From: Thermosynechococcus sp. CL-1
Lineage (GTDB): Bacteria > Cyanobacteriota > Cyanobacteriia > Thermosynechococcales > Thermosynechococcaceae
Direction of reading: 5' to 3'
Length of the DNA stretch: 64,000 bases
Assembly: GCF_008386235.1 (NCBI RefSeq)
Contig: NZ_CP040671.1
Span: 186,001 to 250,000 of the forward strand
Shown: piece by piece, positions 1 through 10,872 of the stretch
Layout of the letters: the number at the start of each line of letters is the position of its first letter
How positions within the stretch are numbered: the stretch's first letter is position 1
The notes under the pieces: generated by a model
Told to the model about the DNA's origin: nothing
Database searches by the model: none
Seen by the model: only the letters and a program-made list of their open reading frames with translations
Program-made: the position numbers and the translations under genes

Positions 1-117
1 TACCTAAAGATTTTATATGTGAACTTTTGTGACTCTCGCTACATTATCATGGAAGAAGAAGGGGAGCTCAGGCAGTGCAGCTTTTTGATCGCCCTCACCG
101 CTTTGTGTGCGCCTTGA
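1..117 (+). CDS. possible 3' end of an unknown gene (partial at window edge)
   Basis: Frame 1 is open from the first base to TGA at 115-117, while the other two plus-strand frames stop within 30 bases. The 38 codons match no family I recognise. A strong intrinsic terminator follows 33 bases later, so some plus-strand transcript ends here. The open frame could be the end of that gene, or chance if the transcript is non-coding. Confidence 0.25.
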   Translation, partial: YLKILYVNFCDSRYIIMEEEGELRQCSFLIALTALCAP

Positions 118-150
118 CTTCTCTTCTGAGACAAAAACATTGGACTGAAT

Positions 151-178
151 GACCAGTAATCCGCTGGTCTTTTTTTTT
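151..178 (+). terminator. intrinsic terminator, plus strand
   Basis: GACCAG (151-156) pairs perfectly with CTGGTC (164-169) around a 7-base loop and is followed by nine T residues (170-178). It ends a plus-strand transcript entering from the left edge and separates it from the convergent ftsH gene. Confidence 0.85.
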
Positions 179-200
179 GGCGGTTTTGCGGCTCCGTTGG

Positions 201-2069
201 TTAGGCAGCGGTTGGGGTTTTTACTTGGCTCAGTAGTTCGTGGAGTTCTTCGCCCTCAATCACTTCTTTTTCTAAGAGTTTTTGGGCGATCGCTTCGAGA
301 AGGTCACGGTTCTCCTTAAGAATACTGAGCGCCTGCTGGTGAGCTGACTCGACAATTTCTTTGACTTCGCGATCAATGGCTTGAGCGGTTTCCTCACTGA
401 CTGCCCGTAGCATCATGCCATTGTTCGTCAAAAAGCTCGCCTGCTGTTGCTCAAAGGCAAGAGGACCAAGAACTTTGCTCATGCCGTAGCTGCGCACCAT
501 CCGCTCTGCCAAATCTGTGGCCCGTTGTAGATCGTTCGCAGCTCCAGTTGTGATCGTGCCAAAGACAATCTCCTCTGCCGATCGCCCCCCTAGCAAGGTG
601 GCAATTTGGGCGCGCAATTCTTGCTCATCAAGGAGGAAGCGATCCTCCGTCGGCAATTGCAATGTGTAACCAAGAGCCGCCATGCCACGGGGCACAATCG
701 AGATTTTCTCTACCCGACCACTGCCCGGCAGCGCACAGCCGACAAGGGCATGACCGACTTCGTGGTAGGCGACAATTTTCTTCTCCTTGTCGTTGAGGAC
801 ACGGCTTTTTTTCTCAAGGCCAGCCACGATGCGTTCAATTGCTTCGGCAAAGTCCTGCTGCGTCACCACTTCCCGTTGATTGCGCGCCGCCAGTAGGGCT
901 GCTTCATTGACTAGGTTGGCCAAGTCTGCGCCAGCAAACCCCGGTGTACGGGCAGCGATCGCGTGCAGATCTACTTCAGGAGCCAGTTTTACCTTTTTGG
1001 CATGAATTTTCAAAATTGCCTCCCGACCACTCAAATCGGGGCGATCGACCAAGACTTGGCGGTCAAAGCGTCCAGGGCGTAGCAATGCCGGATCAAGGGT
1101 TTCTGGGCGGTTCGTTGCCGCAAGGACAATCACCGTTGCCCCCGTAGCATCAAAGCCATCCATTTCCGTCAGCAGTTGGTTGAGGGTTTGCTCCCGCTCA
1201 TCGTTCCCGCCATAAAAACCGGCACTGGAACGGGATTTGCCAATGGCATCTAACTCATCAATAAAGACAATACAGGGGGCTTGCTTTTTCGCCTGCTCAA
1301 AGAGATCCCGCACGCGGGCCGACCCGACGCCCACAAATAGCTCCACAAATTCAGAACCTGAAATGGAGAAGAAGGGGACATTAGCTTCGCCGGCAACGGC
1401 TTTGGCCAGCAGGGTTTTCCCTGTCCCCGGCGGCCCCACCAGCAGCACCCCCTTGGGAATGCGGGCTCCAATTTGAATGTAGCGCTGGGGATTTTTTAGG
1501 AAATCCACAATCTCCACCAGTTCCGCCTTGGCTTCTTCCACCCCGGCCACATCATCAAAGCGAATCCCCGTGTTGGCACCCTCGACATAGACCTTGGCTC
1601 GACTTTTGCTGATGGAGAGAACCCCTTGGGGACCTCCCCCTGCTTGGCGACTCGCAAAGAATTGGAAAACGAGCACAAAAACAATCGGCGGAATCACCCA
1701 GCCCAAGACATTCAACAGCCAACTGTTGCGGGGGGGTGGCGCGGCAGCAAATTCAACCCCCTGTTCCTCCAAGCGTTTAGGTAACTCTAAATCAAAGATG
1801 GGCGTGGTCGCCAACACTTGGGCAGGCTTATCCCCCTGGGGTTTGAGTTGATAAAGAATCTCATTTTGACCCACATAGGCGCGAGCCACTTCTCCCTCTT
1901 GCACCTGATGGATAAACATACTGTAGGGAACCTGAGGCGGGCGCGGTGCAAAGAGCTGCGGAAAGAAGAGGTTCAGCAGCAGAAATCCCAAACCCAGAAA
2001 GAGTAAGGCATTGCCAATCCAGCGATTGCGGGGTACTTCGGGCGAGTTTTTGATGGCCATGGGTTCCAT
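201..2069 (-). CDS. ftsH: ATP-dependent zinc metalloprotease FtsH
   Basis: Membrane-anchored AAA+ protease that unfolds and degrades membrane proteins. In cyanobacteria the FtsH family handles photosystem II repair and related turnover. Seen in the 622 residues: two membrane segments (about 18-40 and 117-139), Walker A GPPGTGKT (212-219), Walker [12 protein letters not shown] (about 267-277), the second region of homology RPGRFDR (about 331-337), and zinc site HEVGH (436-440) with a likely third ligand in NDLQRAT (about 513). All catalytic parts are intact and the length is normal. A second ATG three codons in (2060) sits at better spacing from an upstream GGGGA and may be the true start. Which of the usual four cyanobacterial paralogues this is cannot be told from this window. 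Confidence 0.96.
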   Translation of the reverse strand: MEPMAIKNSPEVPRNRWIGNALLFLGLGFLLLNLFFPQLFAPRPPQVPYSMFIHQVQEGEVARAYVGQNEILYQLKPQGDKPAQVLATTPIFDLELPKRLEEQGVEFAAAPPPRNSWLLNVLGWVIPPIVFVLVFQFFASRQAGGGPQGVLSISKSRAKVYVEGANTGIRFDDVAGVEEAKAELVEIVDFLKNPQRYIQIGARIPKGVLLVGPPGTGKTLLAKAVAGEANVPFFSISGSEFVELFVGVGSARVRDLFEQAKKQAPCIVFIDELDAIGKSRSSAGFYGGNDEREQTLNQLLTEMDGFDATGATVIVLAATNRPETLDPALLRPGRFDRQVLVDRPDLSGREAILKIHAKKVKLAPEVDLHAIAARTPGFAGADLANLVNEAALLAARNQREVVTQQDFAEAIERIVAGLEKKSRVLNDKEKKIVAYHEVGHALVGCALPGSGRVEKISIVPRGMAALGYTLQLPTEDRFLLDEQELRAQIATLLGGRSAEEIVFGTITTGAANDLQRATDLAERMVRSYGMSKVLGPLAFEQQQASFLTNNGMMLRAVSEETAQAIDREVKEIVESAHQQALSILKENRDLLEAIAQKLLEKEVIEGEELHELLSQVKTPTAA

Positions 2070-2205
2070 TCCCCAGAGTTCACCTAGGGATCATGGTGAC
2101 ACTTGGGAGGGACTAAGGGCAAGGGTGAAAAACTTAACATTTCTTGCCTTGACCCCTCAGCTGCCTCAGAAATAGCCCACAGTAGCGTTGGGCGGCGGTC
2201 TGCCT

Positions 2206-2220
2206 TTGATAGAATATCAA
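2206..2220 (+). promoter_or_regulatory. prfB promoter with overlapping palindrome
   Basis: A likely -35 TTGGGC (2188-2193) and -10 TAGAAT (2210-2215) are separated by 16 bases. The -10 lies inside a perfect inverted repeat TTGATA-GAA-TATCAA (2206-2220), so a dimeric regulator could occlude the promoter. The start of prfB is 28 bases downstream. The promoter call is by eye. Confidence 0.45.
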
Positions 2221-2247
2221 CAGAATTCATTTCCTTTGCATTGTAGA

Positions 2248-3361
2248 ATGATCGATTTAAGTACGCTCAAACGCGATTTTTCCCTGTTGCGCGATCGCCT
2301 GGGTCATACCCAGGACTATCTTTGACCCAGCAGCATTAAGCGCTAAGATTCACGACCTTGAGCACACTGCCGCTCAGCCCGACTTCTGGAATGATCAAGC
2401 GATCGCCCAAGTCACGCTCCAACAGTTGACCGAAGCCAAAGACGCCCTCAACCAACTTCAGCAGTGGCAAAAAACAATTGAACACGTGGAAACGGCACTG
2501 GAACTGCTGGAGCTAGAGCCGGATGAAGGGTTGGTGACAGAGGCGACTACGCTGCTCAAGGATTTAGACGCCCAGTTGAGTCGCTGGGAACTGGAACAAC
2601 TCCTCAGTGGCCCCTACGACAAAAACAACGCCATTCTCACGATCAATGCTGGTGCTGGCGGGACTGATGCTCAGGATTGGGCAGAAATGTTGCTGCGAAT
2701 GTACACCCGCTGGGCGGAGCGCCACGGTTACCAAACCCATCTGGCCGAGCTATCGGAGGGGGAGGAGGCGGGCATTAAGTCAGCCACCCTAGAAATTCGG
2801 GGGCGCTATGCCTACGGTTATCTGCGCTCTGAAAAGGGCACCCATCGCCTTGTGCGCATTTCTCCCTTTAATGCCAATGGTAAACGGCAAACCAGCTTTG
2901 CCGGCGTGGATGTGATGCCCGAACTGGATCAATCCGTTACGGTTGAAATCCCGGAAAGCGATTTGGAGATTACCACTTCCCGCAGTGGTGGCAAGGGGGG
3001 GCAAAACGTGAACAAGGTGGAAACGGCAGTGCGTATTGTCCATAAACCAACGGGCTTGGCCGTCCGCTGTACGCAGGAGCGATCGCAACTGCAAAACAAG
3101 GAAAAAGCCCTTGCCATTCTCAAGGCCAAGCTATTAGTCATTGCCCAAGAACAAAAGGCCAAAGAAATTGCGGATATTCGCGGTGATGCCGTTGAAGCGG
3201 CTTGGGGCAACCAAATTCGCAACTATGTCTTCCATCCCTATCAACTGGTCAAAGACCTGCGCACGGCGGTGGAAACGACAGCCATTCAAGAGGTAATGGA
3301 TGGTGACCTCGATCCCTTTATCCAAGCCTACCTGCGGCAGCAAACGGAGGAAGCCAGTTAA
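2248..3361 (+). CDS. prfB: peptide chain release factor 2, expressed by programmed +1 frameshift
   Basis: RF2 recognises UGA and UAA stop codons and triggers peptide release. Translation starts at ATG 2248, runs 25 codons and meets an in-frame UGA at 2323-2325. The rest of the protein lies in the +1 frame from GAC 2324, giving about 370 residues after the shift. In that numbering the stop-recognition tripeptide SPF falls at 205-207 and the catalytic GGQ at 250-252, the same positions as in E. coli RF2. Both motifs are intact, so this is a regulated gene, not a broken one. It is divergent from ftsH. An annotation that starts at the first downstream ATG (2426) would lose the N-terminal domain. 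Confidence 0.95.
2311..2326 (+). promoter_or_regulatory. programmed +1 frameshift site of prfB
   Basis: The window CAGGACTATCTTTGAC holds the classic RF2 shift heptamer CTTTGAC (2320-2326) with the UGA stop in frame, preceded by an internal Shine-Dalgarno-like AGGA (2312-2315) at the spacing seen in other prfB genes. When RF2 is scarce the ribosome pauses at UGA and slips from CUU to UUU, so RF2 controls its own synthesis. Confidence 0.93.
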
Positions 3362-3369
3362 ACACAAAA

Positions 3370-3385
3370 CTCCCCCTAGGGGGAG
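3370..3385. terminator. palindromic hairpin between convergent prfB and atpC
   Basis: CTCCCCCTAGGGGGAG is a perfect 16-base palindrome placed nine bases after the prfB stop and 31 bases before the end of atpC on the other strand. It has no T-tract, so it may be a weak bidirectional terminator or an mRNA 3' stabiliser. Confidence 0.5.
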
Positions 3386-3416
3386 CAATTGCAGTTCAGC
3401 AAATCAGGGAAAGAAC

Positions 3417-3833
3417 CTAAATCTCGACCACACCCCCTGCGGCCTGCAAGCGAGCACGGGCACGACGAAAGGCTTGGGTGGCTTGAATTTTGGCCTGTTT
3501 AGATTCCCCCTGTTCGGCTTTAGCGAGGGCAGCCTGTGCTTCAGCAAATTCGGCCTTGGCTTTTTCGAGGTCAATTGTGTCCCCGCGCTCAGCACCGTTG
3601 ACAAGAATGGTCACTTCGTTGTTTTCAACTTCGGCAAAGCCCCCCATGAGGGCGATCGCCACCCACTCGCGGTCTTGGCGCACCCGCATCACGCCCGTTT
3701 CCAAGGCGGTTAAGAGGGGGGCATGATTTGAGAGAATACCCAATTGCCCCGTTGTGCTGGGCAAAATCACTTCCTCAGCGGGGGCATCCCAAACGGTTTT
3801 ATCGGGTGCAATTACCCGGACGGTCATCACCAT
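3417..3833 (-). CDS. atpC: F1 ATP synthase epsilon subunit
   Basis: Epsilon is part of the rotor stalk of thylakoid ATP synthase and inhibits wasteful ATP hydrolysis. The 138-residue product starts [10 protein letters not shown] and shows the N-terminal beta-sandwich ([18 protein letters not shown], with the NHAP signature) followed by the alanine-rich two-helix C-terminal domain. ATG 3833 is chosen because AAGGGAAG lies a few bases upstream. An ATG at 3827 and a longer in-frame start at 3854 are alternatives. It lies 67 bases downstream of the beta-subunit gene on the same strand, forming the usual cyanobacterial beta-epsilon operon (chloroplast-style naming would be atpE). Confidence 0.96.
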   Translation of the reverse strand: MVMTVRVIAPDKTVWDAPAEEVILPSTTGQLGILSNHAPLLTALETGVMRVRQDREWVAIALMGGFAEVENNEVTILVNGAERGDTIDLEKAKAEFAEAQAALAKAEQGESKQAKIQATQAFRRARARLQAAGGVVEI

Positions 3834-3900
3834 AACGCTTCCCTTGCCACTCAATGATCAAAGGGCGGGTTGCCCCACCCTGTATCGACACCTGTGAAAC

Positions 3901-5376
<1,476 letters not shown>

Positions 5377-5451
5377 TCATTTGCGTTTTTTCAGAGGGCG
5401 ATCGCTCCCCAAGGGGCACAACGATCGAGACTGAAAGTGGAATGCAGCTTT

Positions 5452-5467
5452 TGGTGCAAGCGCACCA
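5452..5467. repeat. small hairpin upstream of the ATP synthase beta operon
   Basis: TGGTGC-AAGC-GCACCA is a perfect 6-bp stem with a 4-base loop, about 100 bases upstream of the beta-subunit start in the 228-base gap 5350-5577. It could be part of the 5' leader of the minus-strand atp operon or an operator. Nothing else stood out in the gap. Confidence 0.4.
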
Positions 5468-5577
5468 CAATACAACGTACCACTAATGCAGCCTTTTTCT
5501 ATCGGATTCAGTGGGATGCAAATCTGAGATCTTATTGACCCCGCTCAGTTGCTGTGAAAAAGGCGGCAGGGCAGGAA

Positions 5578-5772
5578 TTAGCCGACGACTTCAATTTCGT
5601 CCTCAAAAAACCAAGTGCTGGAGCGATCGTCAAAGGTGACAATGACGCCAACCCCACTGCCATCGGTCATCTTAAAACCAGTAATTTGACCCACTTGGCC
5701 GAGTTTTTGAATGATGTCTTGGGCGACGCGATCGCGAATTCGACAGACGCGCACTTTTTGCCCCACGTCCAT
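5578..5772 (-). CDS. petP: cytochrome b6f complex subunit PetP
   Basis: A small SH3-fold-like protein that associates peripherally with the cyanobacterial and red algal cytochrome b6f complex and affects linear electron flow. The 64-residue product starts MDVGQKVRVCRIRDRV and contains the family stretch FKMTDGSGVGVIVTFDDRSSTWFFEDE. ATG 5772 is preferred over the longer open frame to 5814, whose extra 14 residues are not family-like. It stands alone, divergent from ddl. Confidence 0.88.
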   Translation of the reverse strand: MDVGQKVRVCRIRDRVAQDIIQKLGQVGQITGFKMTDGSGVGVIVTFDDRSSTWFFEDEIEVVG

Positions 5773-5844
5773 AGCAACTCCCAAACTTTGTATAATCCTT
5801 GAAAATCGTACCAAGAAACCGTCACATTCACACGGGTTTGTCCT

Positions 5845-6876
5845 ATGGGTCGTCTGCGGGTCGGGCTATTGTTTGGAGGTCGCTCACGGGAGCATGAAGT
5901 TTCGGTGGTCTCGGCGGCAGCGATCGCCCAAGCCTTTACCGAGGGCGACAATCGCGATCGCTATGAGGTGATTCCGATCTACATCCAAAAAGATGGCCAC
6001 TGGCGCTCCACAGACCATGTTGGCATCCCCGAGGGCGCAGCACCAGAGGACTCCCTGTGGCAGTTTCCTGCGGTTGCCGAAACCATTGATGTTTGGTTCC
6101 CGATTCTCCACGGCCCCAATGGTGAAGATGGTACGATGCAAGGCCTGCTGCAATTGATGCAACGCCCCTACGTGGGTTCGGGGGTGGCTGCCTCGGCCAT
6201 TGGTATGGACAAAATCTTGATGAAAACGGTCTTTGGGGCTGTGGGCTTACCCCAAGTGCGCTACGTAGCCCTTCAGCGCAGTGACCTGTGGTCGGATCCC
6301 TGTCGTTACAACCATTTGTGCGATCGCATTGAAACCGAATTGGGCTATCCCTGCTTTGTCAAACCTGCCAACCTTGGCTCCTCCGTGGGCATCTCCAAGG
6401 CCAAAAATCGCCAACAACTGACAACTGCCCTTGAGGCCGCTGCCGAACTGGATCGCCGCATCATTGTGGAAGCGGGTGTGGTTGCCCGTGAGCTAGAGTG
6501 CGCGGTGCTCGGCAATGATAAACCCCAAGCTTCGGTGGTGGGGGAGATTACCTACAGCAGTGAGTTCTACGACTACGAAACCAAATACACCGATGGCCGC
6601 GCTCAACTCCATATTCCTGCGGAGATTTCCCCAGCGGTGAGTGAGCAGATCCGCAGGATGTCCCTACAGGCCTTTCAAGCCCTTGATGCCGCTGGCCTTG
6701 CCCGCTTTGATTTTTTCTATGTACCCAGCACTGGCGAAATCCTGATTAATGAAGTGAATACCCTACCGGGGTTTACCGCCCTGAGTATGTACCCCCAACT
6801 GTGGGCGGCGAGTGGTGTGCCCTTTCCGGAATTAGTCCATCGCTTGGTGCAATTGGCTCTAGAGCGGCACGGCTAG
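5845..6876 (+). CDS. ddl: D-alanine--D-alanine ligase
   Basis: ATP-grasp enzyme that joins two D-alanines for the peptidoglycan precursor. The 343 residues contain the N-terminal [23 protein letters not shown] motif, the [12 protein letters not shown] loop, the ATP-grasp core [13 protein letters not shown] and the metal-binding C-terminal [11 protein letters not shown]. The VanA/Ddl-B type layout and length are normal. It starts 72 bases from divergent petP and has no linked cell-wall genes in this window. Confidence 0.96.
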   Translation: MGRLRVGLLFGGRSREHEVSVVSAAAIAQAFTEGDNRDRYEVIPIYIQKDGHWRSTDHVGIPEGAAPEDSLWQFPAVAETIDVWFPILHGPNGEDGTMQGLLQLMQRPYVGSGVAASAIGMDKILMKTVFGAVGLPQVRYVALQRSDLWSDPCRYNHLCDRIETELGYPCFVKPANLGSSVGISKAKNRQQLTTALEAAAELDRRIIVEAGVVARELECAVLGNDKPQASVVGEITYSSEFYDYETKYTDGRAQLHIPAEISPAVSEQIRRMSLQAFQALDAAGLARFDFFYVPSTGEILINEVNTLPGFTALSMYPQLWAASGVPFPELVHRLVQLALERHG

Positions 6877-6924
6877 CTATTGCCTTGACCACGTAAAGAG
6901 TCGTGAAGGCACTGGAGCCAGACC

Positions 6925-6969
6925 TTGACTTTTTCTACTAAATAACTTTATAGTCATATAAGACTATAA
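6925..6969 (+). promoter_or_regulatory. promoter with operator-like inverted repeat on the -10
   Basis: -35 TTGACT (6925-6930) and -10 TATAGT (6949-6954) are 18 bases apart. A perfect 8-bp inverted repeat TTATAGTC (6948-6955) / GACTATAA (6962-6969) with a 6-base centre covers the -10. The right half also forms a tandem direct repeat ATAAGACT-ATAAGACT (6958-6973). The arrangement is that expected for a repressor or a redox/metal-responsive regulator of the gene starting at 6983. Confidence 0.7.
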
Positions 6970-6982
6970 GACTAGGCAGGTT

Positions 6983-7516
6983 ATGAAGCAATCGTTGAGG
7001 GGCAAGCCCAGTCAGTGGGCAATGATTTGGCTATTTTTTCTAATTGCGATCGGTGGCCTCTGGTATCCTTGGCTGGGGTACCTGATGCTGGCCATGATGC
7101 TGGGTATTCCTGTGCTGGCCTATTTTCGCAGCCGCTACTGGTGTGGCAACCTCTGCCCGCGTGGCGCGTTCCTAGACATTGTGCTTTATCACTTTAGTCC
7201 CCACCGTCCCTATCCCAAACTCTTCAAAAAACAAAGTTTTCGCTGGGCGGTGTTTAGCTTCATCATGACGGTTTTTGCCCTTCGCATGACATTGGCATGG
7301 GGCAACTGGGTCGCGGTAGGTGGCCTCTTTGTCAATATGTGCGTCGTCACGTCCATTGTTGCGATTCTTTTAGGGGTGATCTTTAATCAGCGGGCATGGT
7401 GTGCGATTTGCCCGATGGGCACACTCCAAGAATCCTTGGGTAAACTGGGAAGTGGCCAGACGAAGGCGAAAAAAGCCAGTGCGAAAGCCACAAAATTGTT
7501 GCCCCCTGTGGAATGA
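6983..7516 (+). CDS. 4Fe-4S membrane protein, NapH/RdxA-like
   Basis: A 177-residue integral membrane protein with several hydrophobic segments (about 12-45, 84-105, 110-138). Two cysteine motifs, CGNLCPRG (about 54-61) and CAICPMG (about 140-146), match the two CxxxCP/CxxCP motifs of the NapH/NosR/RdxA-type electron transfer family, where each pair normally binds iron-sulfur clusters. The C-terminal ferredoxin domain of longer relatives is absent, and a lysine/alanine-rich tail follows. The function is not known. The palindrome over its promoter suggests tight control, perhaps by a redox or metal sensor. The start is ATG 6983. Confidence 0.75.
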   Translation: MKQSLRGKPSQWAMIWLFFLIAIGGLWYPWLGYLMLAMMLGIPVLAYFRSRYWCGNLCPRGAFLDIVLYHFSPHRPYPKLFKKQSFRWAVFSFIMTVFALRMTLAWGNWVAVGGLFVNMCVVTSIVAILLGVIFNQRAWCAICPMGTLQESLGKLGSGQTKAKKASAKATKLLPPVE

Positions 7517-7564
7517 GCGCGCGATCGCTAAAATTGAAGATATGCAGCAACAGCGGCAACCAAG

Positions 7565-8059
7565 GTGAATAAACTGCAAGAGTGGGGCTTCAGCAAAGAC
7601 TGGTGGCGCAATCAACGGGGAGAATTTTGGGTCATTGGCCAAACGGTACTCAGTATCGGCTTTATTCTCTTGCCAGTGGTACGAGTGGTTAGCCTACCCT
7701 TGGTGGTGCGCCTAGGATTGACCCTTGGCTTGGGGCTGATTGGCCTTGGTCTAGGCATTGCTGGCTTGTTTCACCTAGGGAACAACTTGACACCCCTACC
7801 CCATCCCAAGGAGGACAGTCAGTTAGTAACCACGGGGGTTTATGCTTGGGTGCGCCATCCGATCTATAGCAGTGTGATCTTTTTGGCCTTGGCCTATGGT
7901 GTATGGCAAATGAGTCTTTCCCACGGGCTGGGGGCGATCGCCCTCTTCATTTTCTTTGACCGCAAGGCCGCTCAAGAAGAACAGTGGCTATCGGCCAAGT
8001 TTAAGGACTACCCAACCTATCGGCAAACGGTGAAGAAACTGATTCCTCTTCTCTACTAA
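7565..8059 (+). CDS. isoprenylcysteine carboxyl methyltransferase-like membrane protein
   Basis: A 164-residue membrane protein of the ICMT/PEMT-like methyltransferase superfamily. The diagnostic SAM-binding part is the C-terminal stretch GVYAWVRHPIYSSV followed by a hydrophobic helix and the EEQWLSAKFKDYPTYRQ segment. The start is GTG 7565, 48 bases after the 4Fe-4S gene, so the two may be co-transcribed. The methyl acceptor is unknown, as for most bacterial members. Confidence 0.75.
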   Translation: MNKLQEWGFSKDWWRNQRGEFWVIGQTVLSIGFILLPVVRVVSLPLVVRLGLTLGLGLIGLGLGIAGLFHLGNNLTPLPHPKEDSQLVTTGVYAWVRHPIYSSVIFLALAYGVWQMSLSHGLGAIALFIFFDRKAAQEEQWLSAKFKDYPTYRQTVKKLIPLLY

Positions 8060-8148
8060 TTTTTGTCCTTTTGCTGGAACACAACTTGCCGCAGACTGGA
8101 TACAGGGGAGTTGAAAACTCTCGCCACCGCCCCCTTGCGGAAGTTCTG

Positions 8149-10872
8149 ATGAATGTTGTCCTTTGTCATCAAATTGCTGATTTTGACACCCTTGGGGCAG
8201 CCGTCGGTGTCACACGCCTTTATCCGGGAACCAAAATTGTCTTGACTGGGGGAACCCATCCCAAGGTGGGGGAATTTTTGGCCTACCATCGCGATGAATA
8301 TCCCCTCATTGAAGCAAGAGCCGTTGACCCCCGTCAATTGCGCCAGATTTGGGTGGTGGATACACAGTGGCGCCGCCAATTGGGGCAAGCCGCAGGATGG
8401 CTGGATCAACCCCAAGTCCAAATTGGCCTGTACGATCACCATTTAGAGATGACGGGGGATATTGTCCCCCAGCAGCAATGGTTAGAACCCGTGGGGGCAA
8501 CCAGCACCATTATTTGCGAACAGTTGCAGACCGCAGAGATTCGCCTGACACCCACAGAAGCAACGGTTCTCGCCCTAGGGATTCATGCGGATACGGGTTC
8601 CTTGACCTTTGAGCAAACCACGGTGCGGGATGTGCAGGCCTTGGTGTGGCTGTTGAGCCAAGGGGCCAATCAGCGGGCGATCGCCACCTATTCCGAGGCT
8701 GGCTTGAGTGCAGATCTGCAACCCTATTTGCAGCAGGCGTGGGCAAATCTCCAGCAAGTGGTTTATCAGGGCTATCGGCTGGGCTGGGTACTGCTGCACA
8801 CAGCGGAGTATCTCCCCGGCCTCTCGCGGTTAATCACCCAATTGGCGGATCTCAGTGAATGCGATGCCATTCTCCTTGGCCACTGCTATCGCCAACATCA
8901 TCTCGCCATTATTGCCCGCAGCCAAATTCCCAATGTCAATGTTGCCCATTTGCTGGCTCCCCTTGGCGGGGGTGGCCATGCCCAAGCCGCCGCAGTGACG
9001 ATGACCACAGACCAGCCAGAGGCGGTGCTCAAAGAGATATTTACAGCGCTTCAAGCACAGATTCCCCATCCGCCAACAGCGGCAGAACTCATGTCCTCAC
9101 CCGTACGAACAGTACGTCCAGAAACCCCCATTGCCGATGCCCACCGCGTCTTGCTGCGCTATGGCCACTCTGGTCTGTCGGTGGTGAGTGCCGCAGGGGA
9201 ACTGCTGGGGATTATTTCACGGCGAGATTTGGATGTAGCGCTGCACCACGGCTTTGCCCATGCCCCGGTCAAAGGATACATGAAAGCACCGGTGCGCACG
9301 GTTTCCCCGACAACGCCACTGCCAGAGATTCAAGCCCTAATGGTGCAGTACGATATTGGGCGGCTACCGGTGGTGAATGAGCAAGGTGATCTTGTGGGAA
9401 TTGTCACCCGTACCGATGTGCTGCGCCACCTCTATGCCCTCAGCCGCGAAACGGAAACGGTCTGCCCCTTGCCAACCCTAAATCTTTACGAGGCACTGCA
9501 ACAACGGCTGCCGGAGCAACTGTGGGCGCTACTGCAACGGGCGGCAGCGATCGCCAAGGAACGCGGCTGGCAACTATACCTTGTGGGTGGCGCCGTGCGG
9601 GATCTGCTGTTGGCCATTGCCCAAGGGAATCACCATTTACCGACACGGGAGTTTGATTTGGTGGTGGATGGGGTGCAACAGGAGGAAGCTGCTGGCGTGC
9701 ATTTGGCACAAGCGCTCCATGACCTTTACCCAGAGACGGATTTACAAATCTATGGCCAGTTTCAAACCGCGGCGCTCCACTGGCCGAAGGCCTTGCCCTT
9801 AGCCGGGTTTGCTGTGGATATTGCCACCGCCCGCAGTGAGTTTTATCCCTATCCGGCGGCGCATCCGGAAGTGGCCGCCAGTTCGATTCGCCAAGATCTC
9901 TACCGCCGCGACTTTACCATCAATGCCCTTGCTATGCGCCTGACGCCACCGCGCCACGGGGAGGTTCTGGACTTCTTTGGCGGACGGGAGGATTTGCAGC
10001 GGCGACTGATTCGGGTGCTCCACCCCAATAGCTTTATTGAAGACCCGACGCGGATTTTTCGAGCCGTGCGTTTTGCTGTGCGTCTGGGATTTGAACTGGA
10101 GCTGCAAACCCGCCAATATATTGAATATGCCCTCACCAGCGGTGTCTTTGCCACCCGCGATCGCCCCACCTCAAAACGGCCTTCCCTGCAAAGTCGGCTG
10201 CGCAATGAACTGCGCCACATCCTTGAACTGCCCCTTGCGCCAACGGAACACTTTGGCGGTGAGCGTGCCTTGACGTTACTCGCGGAATTGGGTGCCCTTG
10301 AGTGTTTAGATCGCCAAGTGAAGTTTGATCAGGCGGCCAAGGTGCGCCTCAGACTAGTGTGGGAGTGGTGGCCAGAGATTCCTGAGCGGCGAGAGTGGCA
10401 AACCTTCCCCCTGTGGGAGCTAGAACTCTTGGCCTTGATTGTGACTGTCCCCACGGCGGAGGCGATCGCCCGTCAACTGCAACTGGGGGAGCATATCTGT
10501 GAGTGGCTGGACACTTTTCCTCAATGCCAACAGGAGTGGCAGAGATTGCGGCAGAGCCAGCAACAGCGCAGTCGCTACTGTGAATTTTTAGAGCGTCAGC
10601 CCCTACCCATCATTGTGCTTTTGGCCGCAGTACAGCAGGCAAAAGGTAGCGAAGCTGATTTAGGGGATGTCGCCCTATTGCGGGAGTATCTCTGGCATTG
10701 GCGATTGCAAAAGCCGCCCCTAAATGGCCATGATCTGCAACAGTTGGGCTATCCTCGCGGACCGCAGTTACGGCAAATTCTCCTTGCCCTGCGATCGGCA
10801 ATGCTTGATGGCCTTGTCAGCGATCGCCCCAGTGCCATTGCCTATGTTAAAGCCCATTTCCCCAAACCATGA
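8149..10872 (+). CDS. DHH phosphoesterase - CBS pair - tRNA nucleotidyltransferase fusion
   Basis: A 907-residue three-part protein. Residues 1-300 are a DHH-family phosphoesterase-like domain (HQIADFDTLGAA near the N-terminus, later GGGGHAQAAA). Residues about 313-430 are two CBS motifs, which bind adenosine nucleotides. From about 477 comes a class II CCA-adding/poly(A) polymerase core with GGAVRD and the metal-binding EFDLVVDG, then RRDFTINA and the helical tail. Related large enzymes exist in Aquifex, and some cyanobacteria split CCA addition between CC- and A-adding enzymes, so this is probably one of those. Which nucleotide it adds cannot be read from the sequence. ATG 8149 is preferred over TTG 8071. 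The stop overlaps holB as ATGA. Confidence 0.88.
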   Translation: MNVVLCHQIADFDTLGAAVGVTRLYPGTKIVLTGGTHPKVGEFLAYHRDEYPLIEARAVDPRQLRQIWVVDTQWRRQLGQAAGWLDQPQVQIGLYDHHLEMTGDIVPQQQWLEPVGATSTIICEQLQTAEIRLTPTEATVLALGIHADTGSLTFEQTTVRDVQALVWLLSQGANQRAIATYSEAGLSADLQPYLQQAWANLQQVVYQGYRLGWVLLHTAEYLPGLSRLITQLADLSECDAILLGHCYRQHHLAIIARSQIPNVNVAHLLAPLGGGGHAQAAAVTMTTDQPEAVLKEIFTALQAQIPHPPTAAELMSSPVRTVRPETPIADAHRVLLRYGHSGLSVVSAAGELLGIISRRDLDVALHHGFAHAPVKGYMKAPVRTVSPTTPLPEIQALMVQYDIGRLPVVNEQGDLVGIVTRTDVLRHLYALSRETETVCPLPTLNLYEALQQRLPEQLWALLQRAAAIAKERGWQLYLVGGAVRDLLLAIAQGNHHLPTREFDLVVDGVQQEEAAGVHLAQALHDLYPETDLQIYGQFQTAALHWPKALPLAGFAVDIATARSEFYPYPAAHPEVAASSIRQDLYRRDFTINALAMRLTPPRHGEVLDFFGGREDLQRRLIRVLHPNSFIEDPTRIFRAVRFAVRLGFELELQTRQYIEYALTSGVFATRDRPTSKRPSLQSRLRNELRHILELPLAPTEHFGGERALTLLAELGALECLDRQVKFDQAAKVRLRLVWEWWPEIPERREWQTFPLWELELLALIVTVPTAEAIARQLQLGEHICEWLDTFPQCQQEWQRLRQSQQQRSRYCEFLERQPLPIIVLLAAVQQAKGSEADLGDVALLREYLWHWRLQKPPLNGHDLQQLGYPRGPQLRQILLALRSAMLDGLVSDRPSAIAYVKAHFPKP

